Of a stretch of 64,000 nt of DNA, positions 41,892-54,140 are shown one piece after another. A model generated the notes under the pieces. It did not search any database, was not told the DNA's origin, and saw nothing but the letters and a program-made list of their open reading frames with translations. This DNA is from Opisthocomus hoazin (taxonomy: Eukaryota > Chordata > Aves > Opisthocomiformes > Opisthocomidae). The position numbers were made by a program, and so were the translations under genes. How positions within the stretch are numbered: position 1 is the stretch's first letter; each line of letters begins with the position of its first letter. The DNA is taken from positions 70,786,308 through 70,850,307 of the forward strand of contig NC_134454.1 of assembly GCF_030867145.1 (NCBI RefSeq). Reading direction: 5' to 3'.

Positions 41892-43303
41892 CCAGATTCT
41901 TATACCCACATAGACCAGATGTATATGAACAACCTACCCAAATGCAACATACAGTATGCTGGTTTTCTCATCTTCTTCGCAAGAGAGAAGAGTTCAGTAT
42001 TGTGTTTTGGATCTGTCAATTCACATTTGTATGCATGAAGAAAAGGCTTTCCTGCTCTCCTGTATTTCCAACATAGCCCTTCATTTTATTTGGCAACCTG
42101 CTGGCAGTGTCCTCAGCCCACTCGAGACACAGGATTCCCAAATGGCAGGCTGGTCACATACAAGTTTAGATTGATTCAGTTCCCACTCACTTCAGTGGCA
42201 GCAACTTTTGGTATTCAGATATTTATTTATGGCTAGCTTTGTTCCTTTTTTCCTCTCCTGCAGATCTTTCTTTAGAGCAGAAATTTCCTTCTCACTGGTG
42301 GCTCCTCTGTTTCACTGAACTCTTTGGTTGTTTGCTGTTTCTTGTCAAGGCTCTGGCAGCAGGGATAAAGTCTAAGAGGAGAGACGGGGGAAGCTGAGAC
42401 TTATTTTCTGTTTATTTACACTGATTTCATTGAAGAGAAACATAAGGGCATCCCACGGAGTTGGATCAGGACAGATGTGGTGTAAAGGGAAGGAGAATCA
42501 TCCCCCCCAGATCCACGTTAAGGCTGTGCAGATGGTGCTGGTGATGGATGGGGATTTCCCCCTTTGGTTGTGAGGTCGGGACAGCCCATTGATCATTCTC
42601 CTGAACTTCCTGCAGAAGATCCCACAAAATGCTGGTTTCTATCTGACCTTTTTTTAGTTGTAGCAGTAATCTTTGAGTGAAATGGTTAATTCATATCCAC
42701 CTAAATACTGATTAAAAAGTACCATTTTGATTCAGGCAGGAAAAACAGTACTGAAACATCTGAGCTGGGCTGTTAAATGGCATGATCTCACTTCATTCCT
42801 TAAAGTAACTGTCCACGTCCCCTTGAAGGGGAAAGCAAAGATTTATTCTTTTACAGATTACTCTTTCAGCAGTGAGATGATTCAGTGTGATTTTCTTCTG
42901 GTCGCACGAGCTGTGTTAGCGACGCAGAGCTGTCCTGTCAGCAGTGTGCCCAGTGTCACAGCTTCCCGGTACTGCAGGAAGGTATGCAGCATACTTGGGG
43001 TTGGTTTTTTTTTTGGGTTTTTTTTTTGATGGTGTGTGTGTGGGTTTTTTTTTTTCTTTTGGCAGACGTCCTTGAGCATTTGAGACGGATGTGAGAGAGT
43101 GAGAGAGTTTTTAGTCCTCATGCAAAACAACCAACTAAACATAACAGATTACATCAGCTCAGGCTTTTCAATTCCTGGATGACAGCAGAGTGCTAATCCA
43201 ACCTTCATCCTGGATTTCATAAACTGAAACAAGGGAGGCTGGCAGGAGAAGCGCTGCCGGATTGAGGAAGCTGACGACGGTGCAGCATGTGGGCAACACA
43301 CTG
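41892..43303. other. upstream flank of ESM1
   Basis: No gene. It contains a T/G-rich low-complexity tract at about 43003-43060 (runs of T and G with a short TG repeat), 240 bases before the TATA-like box. Confidence 0.5.
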
Positions 43304-43309
43304 TATAAA
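43304..43309 (+). promoter_or_regulatory. ESM1: probable ESM1 TATA box
   Basis: TATAAA within CACACTGTATAAAGCTC, 134 bases upstream of the ESM1 ATG. A start site about 30 bases on would give a 5' UTR near 100 bases. Position and match support it; use is inferred. Confidence 0.5.
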
Positions 43310-43442
43310 GCTCATAAACTTGTAGGCTGATGTGTGCAGCTACCACTTTGGATTCTGTACCTCTGCTTCCCTCGGCACAAGGCACCAGCAGGCTGAGCAT
43401 TAAAGCCTGCTCTTTGGGACGGAGCACTTATCTCTGCAAGAC

Positions 43443-43743
43443 ATGAAGGGCTTCCTGTTTCTCACACTCCTCCTGATGCCCGCGCACGCTGGAGCTGCTT
43501 GGAGTGCGAAATACGCAGTAGATTGTCCCGAGCCCTGTGACAGTAACGCATGCAAAAGTACCTTGCGCTGTAAGCGAACGGTGCTGGATGACTGTGGCTG
43601 TTGCAGAGTGTGTGCAGCTGCTCTGGGGGAGACTTGCTATCGTACGGTCTCGGGTATGGATGGTGTCAAGTGTGGTCCTGGGCTGAAGTGCCAGTTTTAC
43701 ACTGAGGAGGATGACTTTGGTGATGAATTTGGTATCTGCAAAG
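43443..43743 (+). CDS. ESM1: ESM1 exon 1: signal peptide and IGFBP-like domain
   Basis: From MKGFLFLTLLLMPAHAGAAW to EEFGICK-like FGDEFGICK, with 12 of the 18 cysteines. Donor AAG|GTAACA, phase 1. Confidence 0.97.
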
Positions 43744-46700
43744 GTAACAATATTCACTTTGCATGCACCCACTGTGGCAATTTGACAGCAACCTACATAT
43801 AGAGCTTGCCTCCTGCTTGAAAGGTCTATAATGGGATTTTTCCAGCTCAGCCCTGAGCCAAGACAAAAGTGAAAAATACCTGCTGGTATTAAAAGTTGTT
43901 ACATGTAAGCAGGATGGGGTTATTAATGTGACAATACTGTTTGTACCTGGGGATATGTGTGAGGAAATACGGCTGGGGTGTGCTCGGAGATGAGATTTTT
44001 CATTGGGGCTTGGGAGACCCAGGCACTGGTCCTGATCCTTCCACTGATTTGGTGGGTGGCTTTCTATAACTTGCAAAGACTTTAATGCTGTGAGTCCAAC
44101 CTTGTCACAGGGTCCCTGCGCCTGCTGGGCTCTCCCCGGGGTGAGATTCCCTCGGGTACTGCCGGCTGCCTGCCCGGGGACCAGCGGCTCTCTCTGGGGT
44201 CTGGGGGATGGAGATAGCAGCACTACCTGAATGCCTGGTGACATTGTCATCTTTAATTCACTCCTGCCTTGGAGGTGCTCAGCTACCCTGGGTACGTGGT
44301 CAGGGGAGGCAAACAGGGACCCTCCTGCCTGAAAGATGGGAATAACAGATCAGGAGCTGGCTGTCAGATGAACAGCCAGCCACTGCTCTCAGCTAACTCC
44401 AGGTATGCTGTGCGCTGATTTCTTTACTCACCGACTATAATGGCATTTTTCATTTAAGAGCTCTCCTCACTCCATGCAGAAAGGAGAACTTTTACAAGGA
44501 GAGGAGGAATTAAATTACTAAGAAGCAGGATAAAAGTTTTTTTAAATAAATAACTTTAAAGAAAGGCTTAGCAAAATATGAATGCAGTGAGTTTTGCTAT
44601 GTCTGTGTACCACTTCAGTAAGTAGATACAGGTATGTGTTTGAATAACTTCCTTAGAAATGGAGATGTCTTGGCAGTTAAATATCAGGAGTATTAATAGC
44701 CTCAGTTAAAGTAATGACTTAGGATCAGATGCTGCAAAAATCATTCAGGCTGACTCACATACAACACACACTTATTTACATTGGTATTTAAAAATAGGTT
44801 CATGTGCATGTTTGAGGGTGAAACCTAAACTACTACTTTTATTTCTAAAGAGCAGAATTTACGCATAAAGATTGTATCTTTGGTGCTCCCACGAGGAATG
44901 TATTTTACTGAGATAGCTGACTGGTCTTCAGTTTATTAAAAATTACTGCAGTGCAATACACCACCTATAATTCTTTCAACAGTTCTTTTGAACGATTATA
45001 TACTTTTCACTGTCCTCTTAGGAATTTCTTTGGAATAGTACACTTCAAATGGGAAAAAGGAAACACTGAGGGACATGAGATCTGAATCCCTGCAGCTGAA
45101 TCTTGGAAACTCTGTAGAAAATGTAAAGTAAATTGTTTTTTTTCCAGTGAGTCAGTGGAAAAATTCTCATTGATTTCAATAAAGCCATATCTTGAGTTAG
45201 AGTTATAAATTGGTATTTAAGGCTTATATTCCCCATGTATTTATTTGCACTAAATATTATAGCTGTCATTTCTAATTCTTTTTCTTTTTTCATCACAACT
45301 CTGAGATAGTACAATCTCTCTCTGTACATATGTGAATTTTATCAAGCAAGGTATGGGGCCAAGTACTGTTATTTTATATATCCATTTCTAGCTATGAGAC
45401 CAGATCACTCACTCATTTTAATAACTTCCATGTTTGTAATAATTCAGAGTCAGCCTGGCTAAATTCTCTCTGCTTGCCCGCGACTGAAGTTGTGGAAAAG
45501 TGACCTGAACTCTCTGTTCCTCAATTTCTTATTTCTAAAATGGGTAAAACATGGACAGTATATGTTTCAGAGCAATTTTTTGAGTACTTACAGGATTATA
45601 AGTGCGTCATACTATCATTGATAGCAATGTCTTTATTGTCCAACACAGACTAAGAAATACTGGTGCTCTGCAGTTTTATTAGTAAATACTCTCTAAAACT
45701 GAGGTAAAACTGTCACAGTAAAGAACCTGCTCTTGCTTCTCTTAGATCACTGGGAGCTATTTGCAATTTATTTAGGAGCAGGTTCCTGCTAAACAAAATC
45801 TTACAACTGCAAAATTGGCTTAGATCTCAGAGGAACATCAATGCCAGGATTATTCCACATGGAGCCAGGCGTTTTGGGCTCAGACTTGTTTCTGTGCTGT
45901 TGTGCACAGCTTTTCATCTCACCTCTCTGGGCTGGGTGGCTGAGCACCTGCAGTGGGCAGATTGGTGCTCCATGTGGTGTGTGCTCTCAGACTGTCCCTC
46001 AGGGAGGACTGTGCACACAAAAACTGTTTTGCTTTGGCAGGATTTTGGTTTTGTTTTATGTGGACAAACAGCAGATCAAAGAGTGTCCTTGCTTGGGAAG
46101 GGGAGTATGATGAAGCTCAGTGAGGTCCTCCAGGCTAGAGGGATTTGCCGTGCAGTCCCTAGCAGGGAACTGGCTGATTTTCCAGTGCTTTTCATTTATG
46201 AAAGCATACCCATTGGACATGCAGAGAATTGTTAAATGCTGGTTTTGTTTTGAGCCATTAGTCTGATTTTCAGATACCAAGGGCTGTACCGTGAAACTAA
46301 GAATTTGCATTGATTCAAGAAGAGACAGGACAAACTGAGCAGGATAACCTTGTTGTGGGGTGTTATATGGACAGACACTATGCCTGGTTCAGGAGGTCTC
46401 AGAGCTGAAAAAGGAGGAGAATATGAGGGGGAAGGCATCATTTTTGCTTAACACGGCCATCTTTCATAAGTGTTTTGTGGGAGGCTGTGCTGGATGGATG
46501 CTTGGTCCAGCCCTGAATGGTCATTCAATCTGCCCTTAGGAGCTGAACTGGAAGCCCTCCAGGACTTGCCATTTAGGGTGAACATGCACCCTGGGGTGGC
46601 AAGGACAGCCTGAGCATAAAGACCTTTCTCCTGGGACATCCCAAACTTCTCTTGGGGTGATCTCTTGTTTGAGGGTTTGGAAGGGGGATGTTGGAGCTGG

Positions 46701-49700
46701 AATTCCTCATTTCCATCTCTTCAGTTCTGGTCACGGGAAGGCGCCCTGTTCAACAACAAGGCAGAGGAACACAAAGGTTGTGACCCCAGGTTTAAAACCT
46801 CTGGGAAGTTATACCATCCAGCATGCGATACATGTCAGCTACGGGATGGGACAAACTCTCTGCACCTGACTTAGCTTTTTTTGAAAAGTGTTTGGTCCCA
46901 TCCTGACAGCTGCCCTTTGGTGCTCCTTTACGAGCTGGCTGAGGTGTGGGAGGTTTGAGTCGGGGCCGTACGTGACCAGATGCAGTACGACCGGCCCTGA
47001 GCACCAGTGACCCTTACGAGCACGTCCAGTCGTTACGCCAGAGGTGCAGGCGAGCTGGTTGCTGCCTGCCGTGAATGGACAGGCCTTCGACGCCCCGGGG
47101 GGCTGCCGTGGTGGGGCAGGCTCTGACCCCCGTGCCCGGCGCAGGGTGCCCTTGCTGGATGGCCCCTCGGGGCACTGCCACTGTCGGCTGCAGCTCCGAG
47201 TCATGACAGTCGTGTGAGTCGTGTAAGATCACGCCCAGAGGGTGAATACAGGAACTTTCTGAAGTCTTCTTCTTTTCTAAATCCAATGCTAATAATTTAA
47301 CTGCACCCCTGTGATTACACACTTACACATTCATATTGCCTTTAATTTGTATTTTAACACTATGAGTGTTTCAGAGAAGGCTTACCGATAGCATGTTGTA
47401 AATAAGTTATAGGAAAAGAATTTATGCATATAACGTGTTAGATTTGTCAAAACTGGAAAACGCAGGTAACAAGAAGTCGGCATGCTGAAATCCTGCAGTT
47501 AAGGTTTAGATCACCTCCTCTCAGTGGTTTTCCACTTATAAGAAAATTAGCAGACCAGCTATTAAGAGTACTAGGAGCTGACTTGATCACTGAGGACTAC
47601 TTTGCTGTGTTACTTTTTTTCAGAGTGTCCCTACGGTACCTATGGAATGGAATGCAGGAAAACCTGCAACTGTCCCTCTGGCATCTGTGACAGAGTAACC
47701 GGGAAGTGTCTGAAGTTCCCATTTTTTCAACTCTCTGCTTCAAAGCCTCCAAATCGACGAAAAATAGTTTCACACACAGGTAAGACTTTGTGGGGCAGTT
47801 GATTTTAGCAAGAATCACCTTGTACGTGATCTACTACCATGCTGTTTATGCTGTGTGCGAGTGATGTGTACTTTGTTGGAGCTGTGCAAACAGCTAACAA
47901 CACAAGGTACATTTATTTTTCTTCTTGGCAGCTCCCTTAACATAAGGCAAGGAATCAGGTGAGCTGTGACACACAGTAAAAACATTTTGAAATCCTAACA
48001 TGGGCGAAATACTTTGCAGCTGTAGCATGTGCTAGCAGTACAATGTCACCTGTTCAACGGGAAGCTATGCTGGGATTTGCGTTAGTCAATTCAGATGCGA
48101 TGCATGTAGATGCTTCGTGTAGAATAGGGTTTCGCTAGGTGGCATTTACTGCTGTTAGCTAATATATGGTAAAAATAACATCTCTTTTTCCATGAAGATG
48201 GAGCTTTATACATTCTCAGATGCCAGTGAAAGGATTTATGAAATGTTTTATTGCAGTGATTTATCACAGTATCTCTGGAATAAGTTCTCACCTTTAAGAT
48301 TATGTCTGAAGTCCGTAACAGATCTTTCCAGAATTAAAAAAAAAAGTTGTGTGAGAAACTGGAGTGGTTTTGAGGCAGGAAGGAGAGATCACTGAAGTTT
48401 TTAAGCTGGGATTAAAATTTCTTCCCCTTTTATGCTCCACCTGATGATACAGATTTATATTTGATTGAACAATGTTTACTCAAAATTTAAACATAAATCA
48501 AAATCAATACAAATGTAAAGATTTTAAATAAATGTCAGAGAATTAATCTTTGACCTATTGGGAACTGTTCTAGGATTTCACCCAAGAGTCTTTGAATTTT
48601 ATTTCTTCTCTAACTGCAGTTTGTGTGCCTTATTTCTATTTTCTCCTGTTTTATTAAGCTCTCTAGAATTTGCTGCCTTAACACATGCGTTATCTTTCCC
48701 CCACTCTCCATTTAGAGAAAGTTAGACAGAAGCAAACTTCTTCAGCTTATGCTCATACCACATTTAAAATGATCTTGAAAAAACACTTTGCAAGATGCGT
48801 CAGTCCTGATCCTTTTGTATTTTTCTACACGATTATGATTTTTTGCCTTTCCAGTTTTTGCTTATTACCAAGGGTGCTGAAACAACATGAAAAAAATATT
48901 TCTGTCTTGCTTTTTCCTGTATCTAGCCTATATCCTAAATCTTCCCAGGTAGCCTGTTTTCATTAGCTCCTCCTCCCTTTTTCTCTCCTTCCCATGCCTT
49001 TGGTCCCAAACCTTCTGTTTTTCTCATCCCAAACCAGGATGAGATCCCGACCCCATAGAAACACATGGTATTTGTTTACCCGTGCACAGGTTTCACACCA
49101 ATTTCTATCCTCAGAGGTCCGTCACTAGAAGTAGACCAGGGACACTGTGGGTAGTACTGCATGGGATGGTCATACAGCGTTTCATTTAATGGTCTTCAAA
49201 AGGTAACTACAGCATCTAGGACAGATTCACAGTGAATTAAAACAGCTGTGAATGCTTCTGTATTTTAAACTGGACAATTTCTGTCCTGTGTGTTTTATAA
49301 AGACGATATGGCTACATATACCCTAGTAAATGTAATGGTGTCAGAGCATGTTCCTGTGTGTTGCAGTTCGACCACCTTTACAGTTAAACACCAGGACACC
49401 AGCTGGAATGCTTTGTCGCAGCCTAGCTAGCTGTGCTGAATAACCTCAGCCACAGCTCAGGAACCAGTGCCAGCGAGAGACCATTTCCAGTAGACAAACT
49501 GGGTATCTTTTACCTTTTTTTGGAGTAAGAGAGTTTAGTGGCATGGACCAGGCTATTCCATGCCAGCAGGCCTCAGTCAGACAATAGCTCCAGGCATGTT
49601 TAATTTACTGCTGTAGCTGTCAACGATGTGCTGCTTGATCCCATGTCACACTGGAGTGTTACAGTCAGAACTGGAAACTGAACTCAAATCACCTGCCTCA

Positions 49701-50011
49701 TGCTTAAATTATTAGAGAACACATCTGGCTTACGCCATAATTTGCCAGAAATTTTGCCACTAGATAATTGGGGGCATTCAGGGAGATTCCTGCAAGATTT
49801 GTCAGCTAAGGTTTTTCTGAAGTGTTCCCAAAACCAGGGATGTTGCTGCAGGACAATATTTCAATTCTCTCATTTTCATGAAATCCACCTTTATTTTTGT
49901 ATATTTTCAGAGAACGACATGGCATCAGGGGATGGCAATTCTGTTAAAGAGGAATATGTTAAGGAGAAAGCTATTCGCTCTCCGGTAATGAAATGGCTAA
50001 ATCCTCGCTGA
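43443..50011 (+). CDS. ESM1: ESM1 (endothelial cell-specific molecule 1, endocan), complete
   Basis: A secreted dermatan sulfate proteoglycan made mainly by endothelium, which modulates growth-factor and leukocyte-integrin interactions in mammals. Exons 43443-43743, 47624-47779 and 49911-50011, all GT-AG, give 185 aa (human 184). A signal peptide of about 19 residues precedes W20, as in human. The N-terminal IGFBP-like domain is conserved (CKRTVLDDCGCCRVCAA, GETCYRTVSGMDGVKCGPGL). All 18 cysteines of the human protein have counterparts. The phenylalanine-rich LKFPFFQ is kept, and the ASGDGN motif holds Ser158, the equivalent of the glycosaminoglycan-bearing serine. The C-terminus WLNPR is identical to human. 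No defect was seen. Its neighbour to the left is the granzyme pair, as in human. Confidence 0.97.
43744..47623 (+). other. ESM1: ESM1 intron 1
   Basis: 3.9 kb. It contains a CpG-dense patch at about 46920-47225 (separate entry). No mobile element or additional exon recognised. Confidence 0.6.
46920..47225. other. CpG-dense patch inside ESM1 intron 1
   Basis: Roughly two dozen CpG dinucleotides in 300 bases, far above the surrounding AT-rich intron. No coding domain is seen. Candidate alternative promoter, enhancer or degraded GC-rich repeat. Confidence 0.45.
47624..47779 (+). CDS. ESM1: ESM1 exon 2: second cysteine-rich segment
   Basis: Encodes ECPYGTYGMECRKTCNCPSG, ICDRVTGKCLKFPFFQ, then a Ser/Lys-rich linker. 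Six cysteines. Acceptor TTTTTTTCAG, donor CAG|GTAAGA. Confidence 0.96.
47780..49910 (+). other. ESM1: ESM1 intron 2
   Basis: 2.1 kb of AT-rich intron. Nothing recognised. Confidence 0.6.
49911..50011 (+). CDS. ESM1: ESM1 exon 3: glycosaminoglycan site and C-terminus
   Basis: Encodes ENDMASGDGNSVKEEYV ... SPVMKWLNPR and TGA. The SG dipeptide with acidic neighbours is the chain-attachment site by homology. Confidence 0.96.
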
Positions 50012-51935
50012 TATTTACTTATACTTGTAAGACTTTAAGTGAATGCATTTCTCACAGATTATTGAACATGCAGCAACACACTTTAAGAACAAAGTAGATC
50101 TATAGCATATGAAAATGTAACCTCTGAAGGCCAATTGTGATTCTGTTTTTCATGAGAAAAATGTTTACTTAAAAATAGACTGTACAGTGTATATGATTTT
50201 TTATATTTGTTTTGATAAGTATTTGAACAGAGAAGTGTATTGGGGATTTCTGAATGTATAGTAATATTGAAAAACCAACATTATTCCACCTTCCTCATTT
50301 AAATAATGCCAGAGGCTGAGTCTTGCAGCCTGAAGCCCAGAAAACTCTCACTGAATTCAGTGGACACTTTGGGTGAGTGAAACTATTGGTGTGGAGCCAC
50401 TGAGAAAGAAACGCACATAAACAAATCCCAGGATAGAAAGCAACACTCCTGAATCACAATGATAATAATAGCGTAGGAGCAAAACAGCGTGAATTGCATA
50501 AACCAGTGTTACTCCTTAGTCATTTTCTGGTTTTTGGAAGTTTGGTGACGATTCCTTGGAGATAAACATGCCTTTCTTCAGTGAAAAAACACCCAGCATT
50601 TCAGTTTATACGTTGTGAATAACTTAGCCAAGACACTGCAGACATATATTGTACTGAGGTAGATTTCTAAAGTTAAATTCTGTACAGAGAAGCAGCAACT
50701 TGGTAAACTATACAGATTTGTAGAGGGGGATCTGAAACGAAAGCAGCTGCTTGGCATTATTTAAATATATATATTTCTATAAAGCAGCTACTTTGGTGTC
50801 ATTAAGTCAACGTCTGCATTTCTTGGGGGAGAGGGGGTGCAATGCCAGAGGCCAGCAAACTGACCTTTGTAGTTTCCACCTTCATCGCTGGCTGTGGCCC
50901 AGCTGCGACTCGCAGGGAGTTCATCTGCTCCGGTGCAGGGGAGACTCGGACCCTCAGTGAGTGGTAGTGCTGCCACAGCCCTCAGTACTTTAGTGCCCAG
51001 CCCTTTGTTTCTTACTCGCATGAGCAGGTAAGCAGTCCCATTTCAGCCAGGAGTATAACTTACATACGTTGGAGTGTTGTAGGAACTGGCAGACCCTCAT
51101 TCAGTCCAGACTGGATAATATATTTATAACCTAAAAATCCACACTGAGATGGGTTTGCTAATGTATATGGAAACAACCAGATCCTCAGATAATGGAAACT
51201 GATGTAGCTGTCTCAGAGTGAACCTGGATGGCATGAGTTTAGGAACTGTAACGCCTTGTAATGCAGAGCACTCTCATTGGAAACGTGGTTTAAATTGAAT
51301 ATATTCTTTGAAATCCATGTGGGTTTTGACAGTGACTTCAGTGGAAGAAATAGCACACAGTGCCACAGCCAAGGTTTGGTGTAGGATCTGGAAACAGACT
51401 TCTAAAGCTACAAACAGAAACTCCAAAGCCTTTAAAGAGTCCAAAGTCAATGTCCATAAAAGCAGGCTGCTTTCACCTGGGAAAGTAGTGCTGAACCGTG
51501 CTGCTCTAAAACAAGAGGACAATGACGGCAGTAGACATTCAAAAGTCAGCATGGCAGTGCAGACTCTCTTGCCACAATAAGTGAAGAAACATAAACATAA
51601 ATCTCGAAGTCGCATATACCACATTTTAGCCTGAATTGAATGTTTAGGTCTGAGAGGGAGCAATATTGGGCTATTTACAAGCAACCATATTGATTCTCAC
51701 CTACTGATATCAAAAGTAATTTTTTCTTGATTTCAGTGAGAGCAGAATCAAACCCAGAGTCCTTCAGCAGACTGAAAAGAATTGTTTAAAGAATGTAGTA
51801 AATATTTGCATACATTATTATGATTTTGCAACAGTGTCATAAATGACATTATGAGTTCTTGAATGTAAATCTAATAAGCTGGTTGGTTTTAAAAAGTATA
51901 TGATTATTATTGTTCAATAAAAAAACAATTGAAAG
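50012..51935 (+). other. ESM1: ESM1 3' UTR
   Basis: About 1.9 kb from the stop codon to just past the AATAAA at 51916-51921. A long 3' UTR is known for ESM1 in mammals. The exact cleavage site is not visible. Confidence 0.6.
51916..51921 (+). terminator. ESM1: probable ESM1 polyadenylation signal
   Basis: AATAAA in TTCAATAAAAAAAC, preceded by AT-rich sequence. It fits the expected end of the ESM1 transcript. Confidence 0.55.
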
Positions 51936-52576
51936 CATCAGTCTCTATTGTGTCTATCCATTAATGACAGAGTAAGACTGCTGGTGAAGGCATAGCCATG
52001 GCACACGCAGACTAGGCACTGTTTTTCTCCCAAATCCACAGAAACAGTTTCACAATGGCTGCATCTATTTCCATGAATTTGCTGGGGACCATTCTCCATG
52101 GCTGAAGGTGAGTGGTGGCCCATGTCCAGAATGATTTTTGTCCGTACCATTCAACTGTCTTCACTTCCAAAAGAAGGTGGATGAATCCAGGTTGCCTCCT
52201 CTTGCTACCCCAGCCACCGCCATGTCAGGGACCATTTAGCCCTGGGGCAGCAACGGCAACTCCAAACTGCAACTGTTTGATTTACCATATAGAAGTAACC
52301 TGTGGATCCACACCTGGCAAGTCAGGAGAAAGGAGAAGGAGGACAGGGACACCTGTAAATGTTTTTGGATGTTCTCTTCTCTTCTCTTTTCCATCAAATT
52401 TATAAAATTCTATTGCATTTTTTTAGCTGTTCCAGTGACAGATTGCTCCACTCAGAAGAGGTTCCAGGAAGAAACTGTAATATAAGAAACTTTTATTGAT
52501 TATCCTTTGAAATGTCTACCTGTTGCTAGTAGTGGCAATGGGACTACAATTGTAGAAGAAATAATGAAAATGATTA
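51936..52576. other. intergenic DNA downstream of ESM1
   Basis: No gene or element recognised. Confidence 0.5.
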
Positions 52577-54140
52577 CAGAATCATAGAATCATAGATTCA
52601 TTTAAGCTGGGAAAGACTTTTAAGGTCATCGAGTCCAACCATTAACCTAATGCTGTCAAGCCCACCACTAAACCATGTGTGAAAGAGCCACATATACGCA
52701 TTTTTTAAATACCTCCAGGAATGGTGACTCCAAGCCTGTGGTGTTGCATGGGGTTGTTGTGACCAAAGTGCAGGACCCGGCACTCAGCCCTGTTGAACTT
52801 CATACAATTGACCTCGGGCCCATCAATGCAGCCTGTCCAGATCCCTCTGCAGAGCCTTCCTACCCTCTGGCAGACTGACACTCCTGCCTAGCTTGGTGTC
52901 ATCTGCAAACTTACTGAGGGAGCACTCAATCCCCTTGTCCAGATCATTGACAAAGATGTTAAACAAGACTGGACCCAAAACTGAGCCCTAAGGAGCACCA
53001 CTCGTAACCAGCCACCAGCTGGATTTAACTCTGTTCACCACCACTCTTTGAGCCCGGCCATCCAGCCTGTTTTTCACCCAGGGAAGAACACGCCTGTCCA
53101 AGCTACGAGCGTACAGTTCTCCAGGAGAATGCTGTGGGACCAGTGTAAAAGGCTTTATTAAAGTCCAAGTAAACAATATGCCCAGCCTTTAGCGGGTCAC
53201 CCTGTTGTAGAAGGAGATCAGACTGGTCAAGCAGGATCTGCATTTCCTAAACTCATGCTGGCTGGGCCTCATCCCCTGGTTGTCCTGTATGTGCCATGTG
53301 ATGGCACTTAAGATGATCTGCTCCATAACTTTCCCCAGGACTGAGGTCAGACTGACAGGCCTGTAGTTCCGTGGATCTTCTTGCAGGATCGCTTTCTGGT
53401 CCCTGTTGTAGGCGGGCATCACACTTGGTAACCTCTGGTCAGCTGGGACCTGCCCAGTTAGCCAGGACAGCTGATAAATGATGTAAAGTGGCTTGGTGAG
53501 CACTTCCTTCAGTTCCCTCTGTACCTTGGGTGGATCCCATCCAGCCCCCTAGGCTTGTGTGTGTCTAAGTGGTGTAGCAGGTCACTAACCATTTCCCCTT
53601 GGATTGTGGGGGCTTCATTCTGCTTCCGGTCCCTGCCTTCCAGCTCAGGGTGCTGAGTACCCTGAGAACAAATAGTCTTACTGTAAAGACTGAGGCGGAG
53701 AAGGCATTAAGTACCTCAGCCTTTGTCACTATATTTCTCCCCACACCCAATAAAGCGTGGAGATTCTCATTCTGCTTAGTCCTTCTTTTGTTGTTAATAG
53801 ATTTACAGAAATGTTTTTTGCTGTCTTGTACAGCACTAGCTAAATTAAGTTCTAGATGGGCTTTGGCCCTTCTAGTTTTCTCCCTGCATAACCTCATGAC
53901 AGCCTTGTAGTCCTCCTAAGTTGCCTGTCCCTTCTTCCAAACCTCATAAACTCTCTTTTTTTTCTCGACTGCCAGCCAAAGCTCCCTCTTCAGCCAGGCC
54001 CATCCTCCTCCCCACCAACTCGTCTTCCAGCACATAGTGATGGCCTGCTCCTGCACCTTTAAGATCTCCTTCCTGAAGAATGTTAAGCCTTCCTGGTGGA
54101 CTCCTTTGCCATTCAGACCTGCTCCTCAAGTGACATGATA
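52577..54140 (-). mobile_element. CR1 LINE, 5'-truncated, copy 5 (longest, older)
   Basis: Inverted tail ACAGAATCATAGAATCATAG at the left. On the minus strand it reaches furthest 5': the region before reverse transcriptase (EVLNAFSASVFT), then DPRNYRPVSLTSVLGKVMEQ, NWLDGRAQRVVVN and FADD (near 52900). The conserved PQG before SVLG reads P-stop-G (TAG at 52990-52988), and there are several frameshifts. More decayed than copies 1, 2, 4 and 6. The right boundary is uncertain by about 50 bases. Confidence 0.92.

Noticed and set aside
41506-42076. Open frames of 135 and 166 codons
   Set aside because: They are made almost wholly of the CTCTT repeat (FSSLL and similar units) and are not genes.
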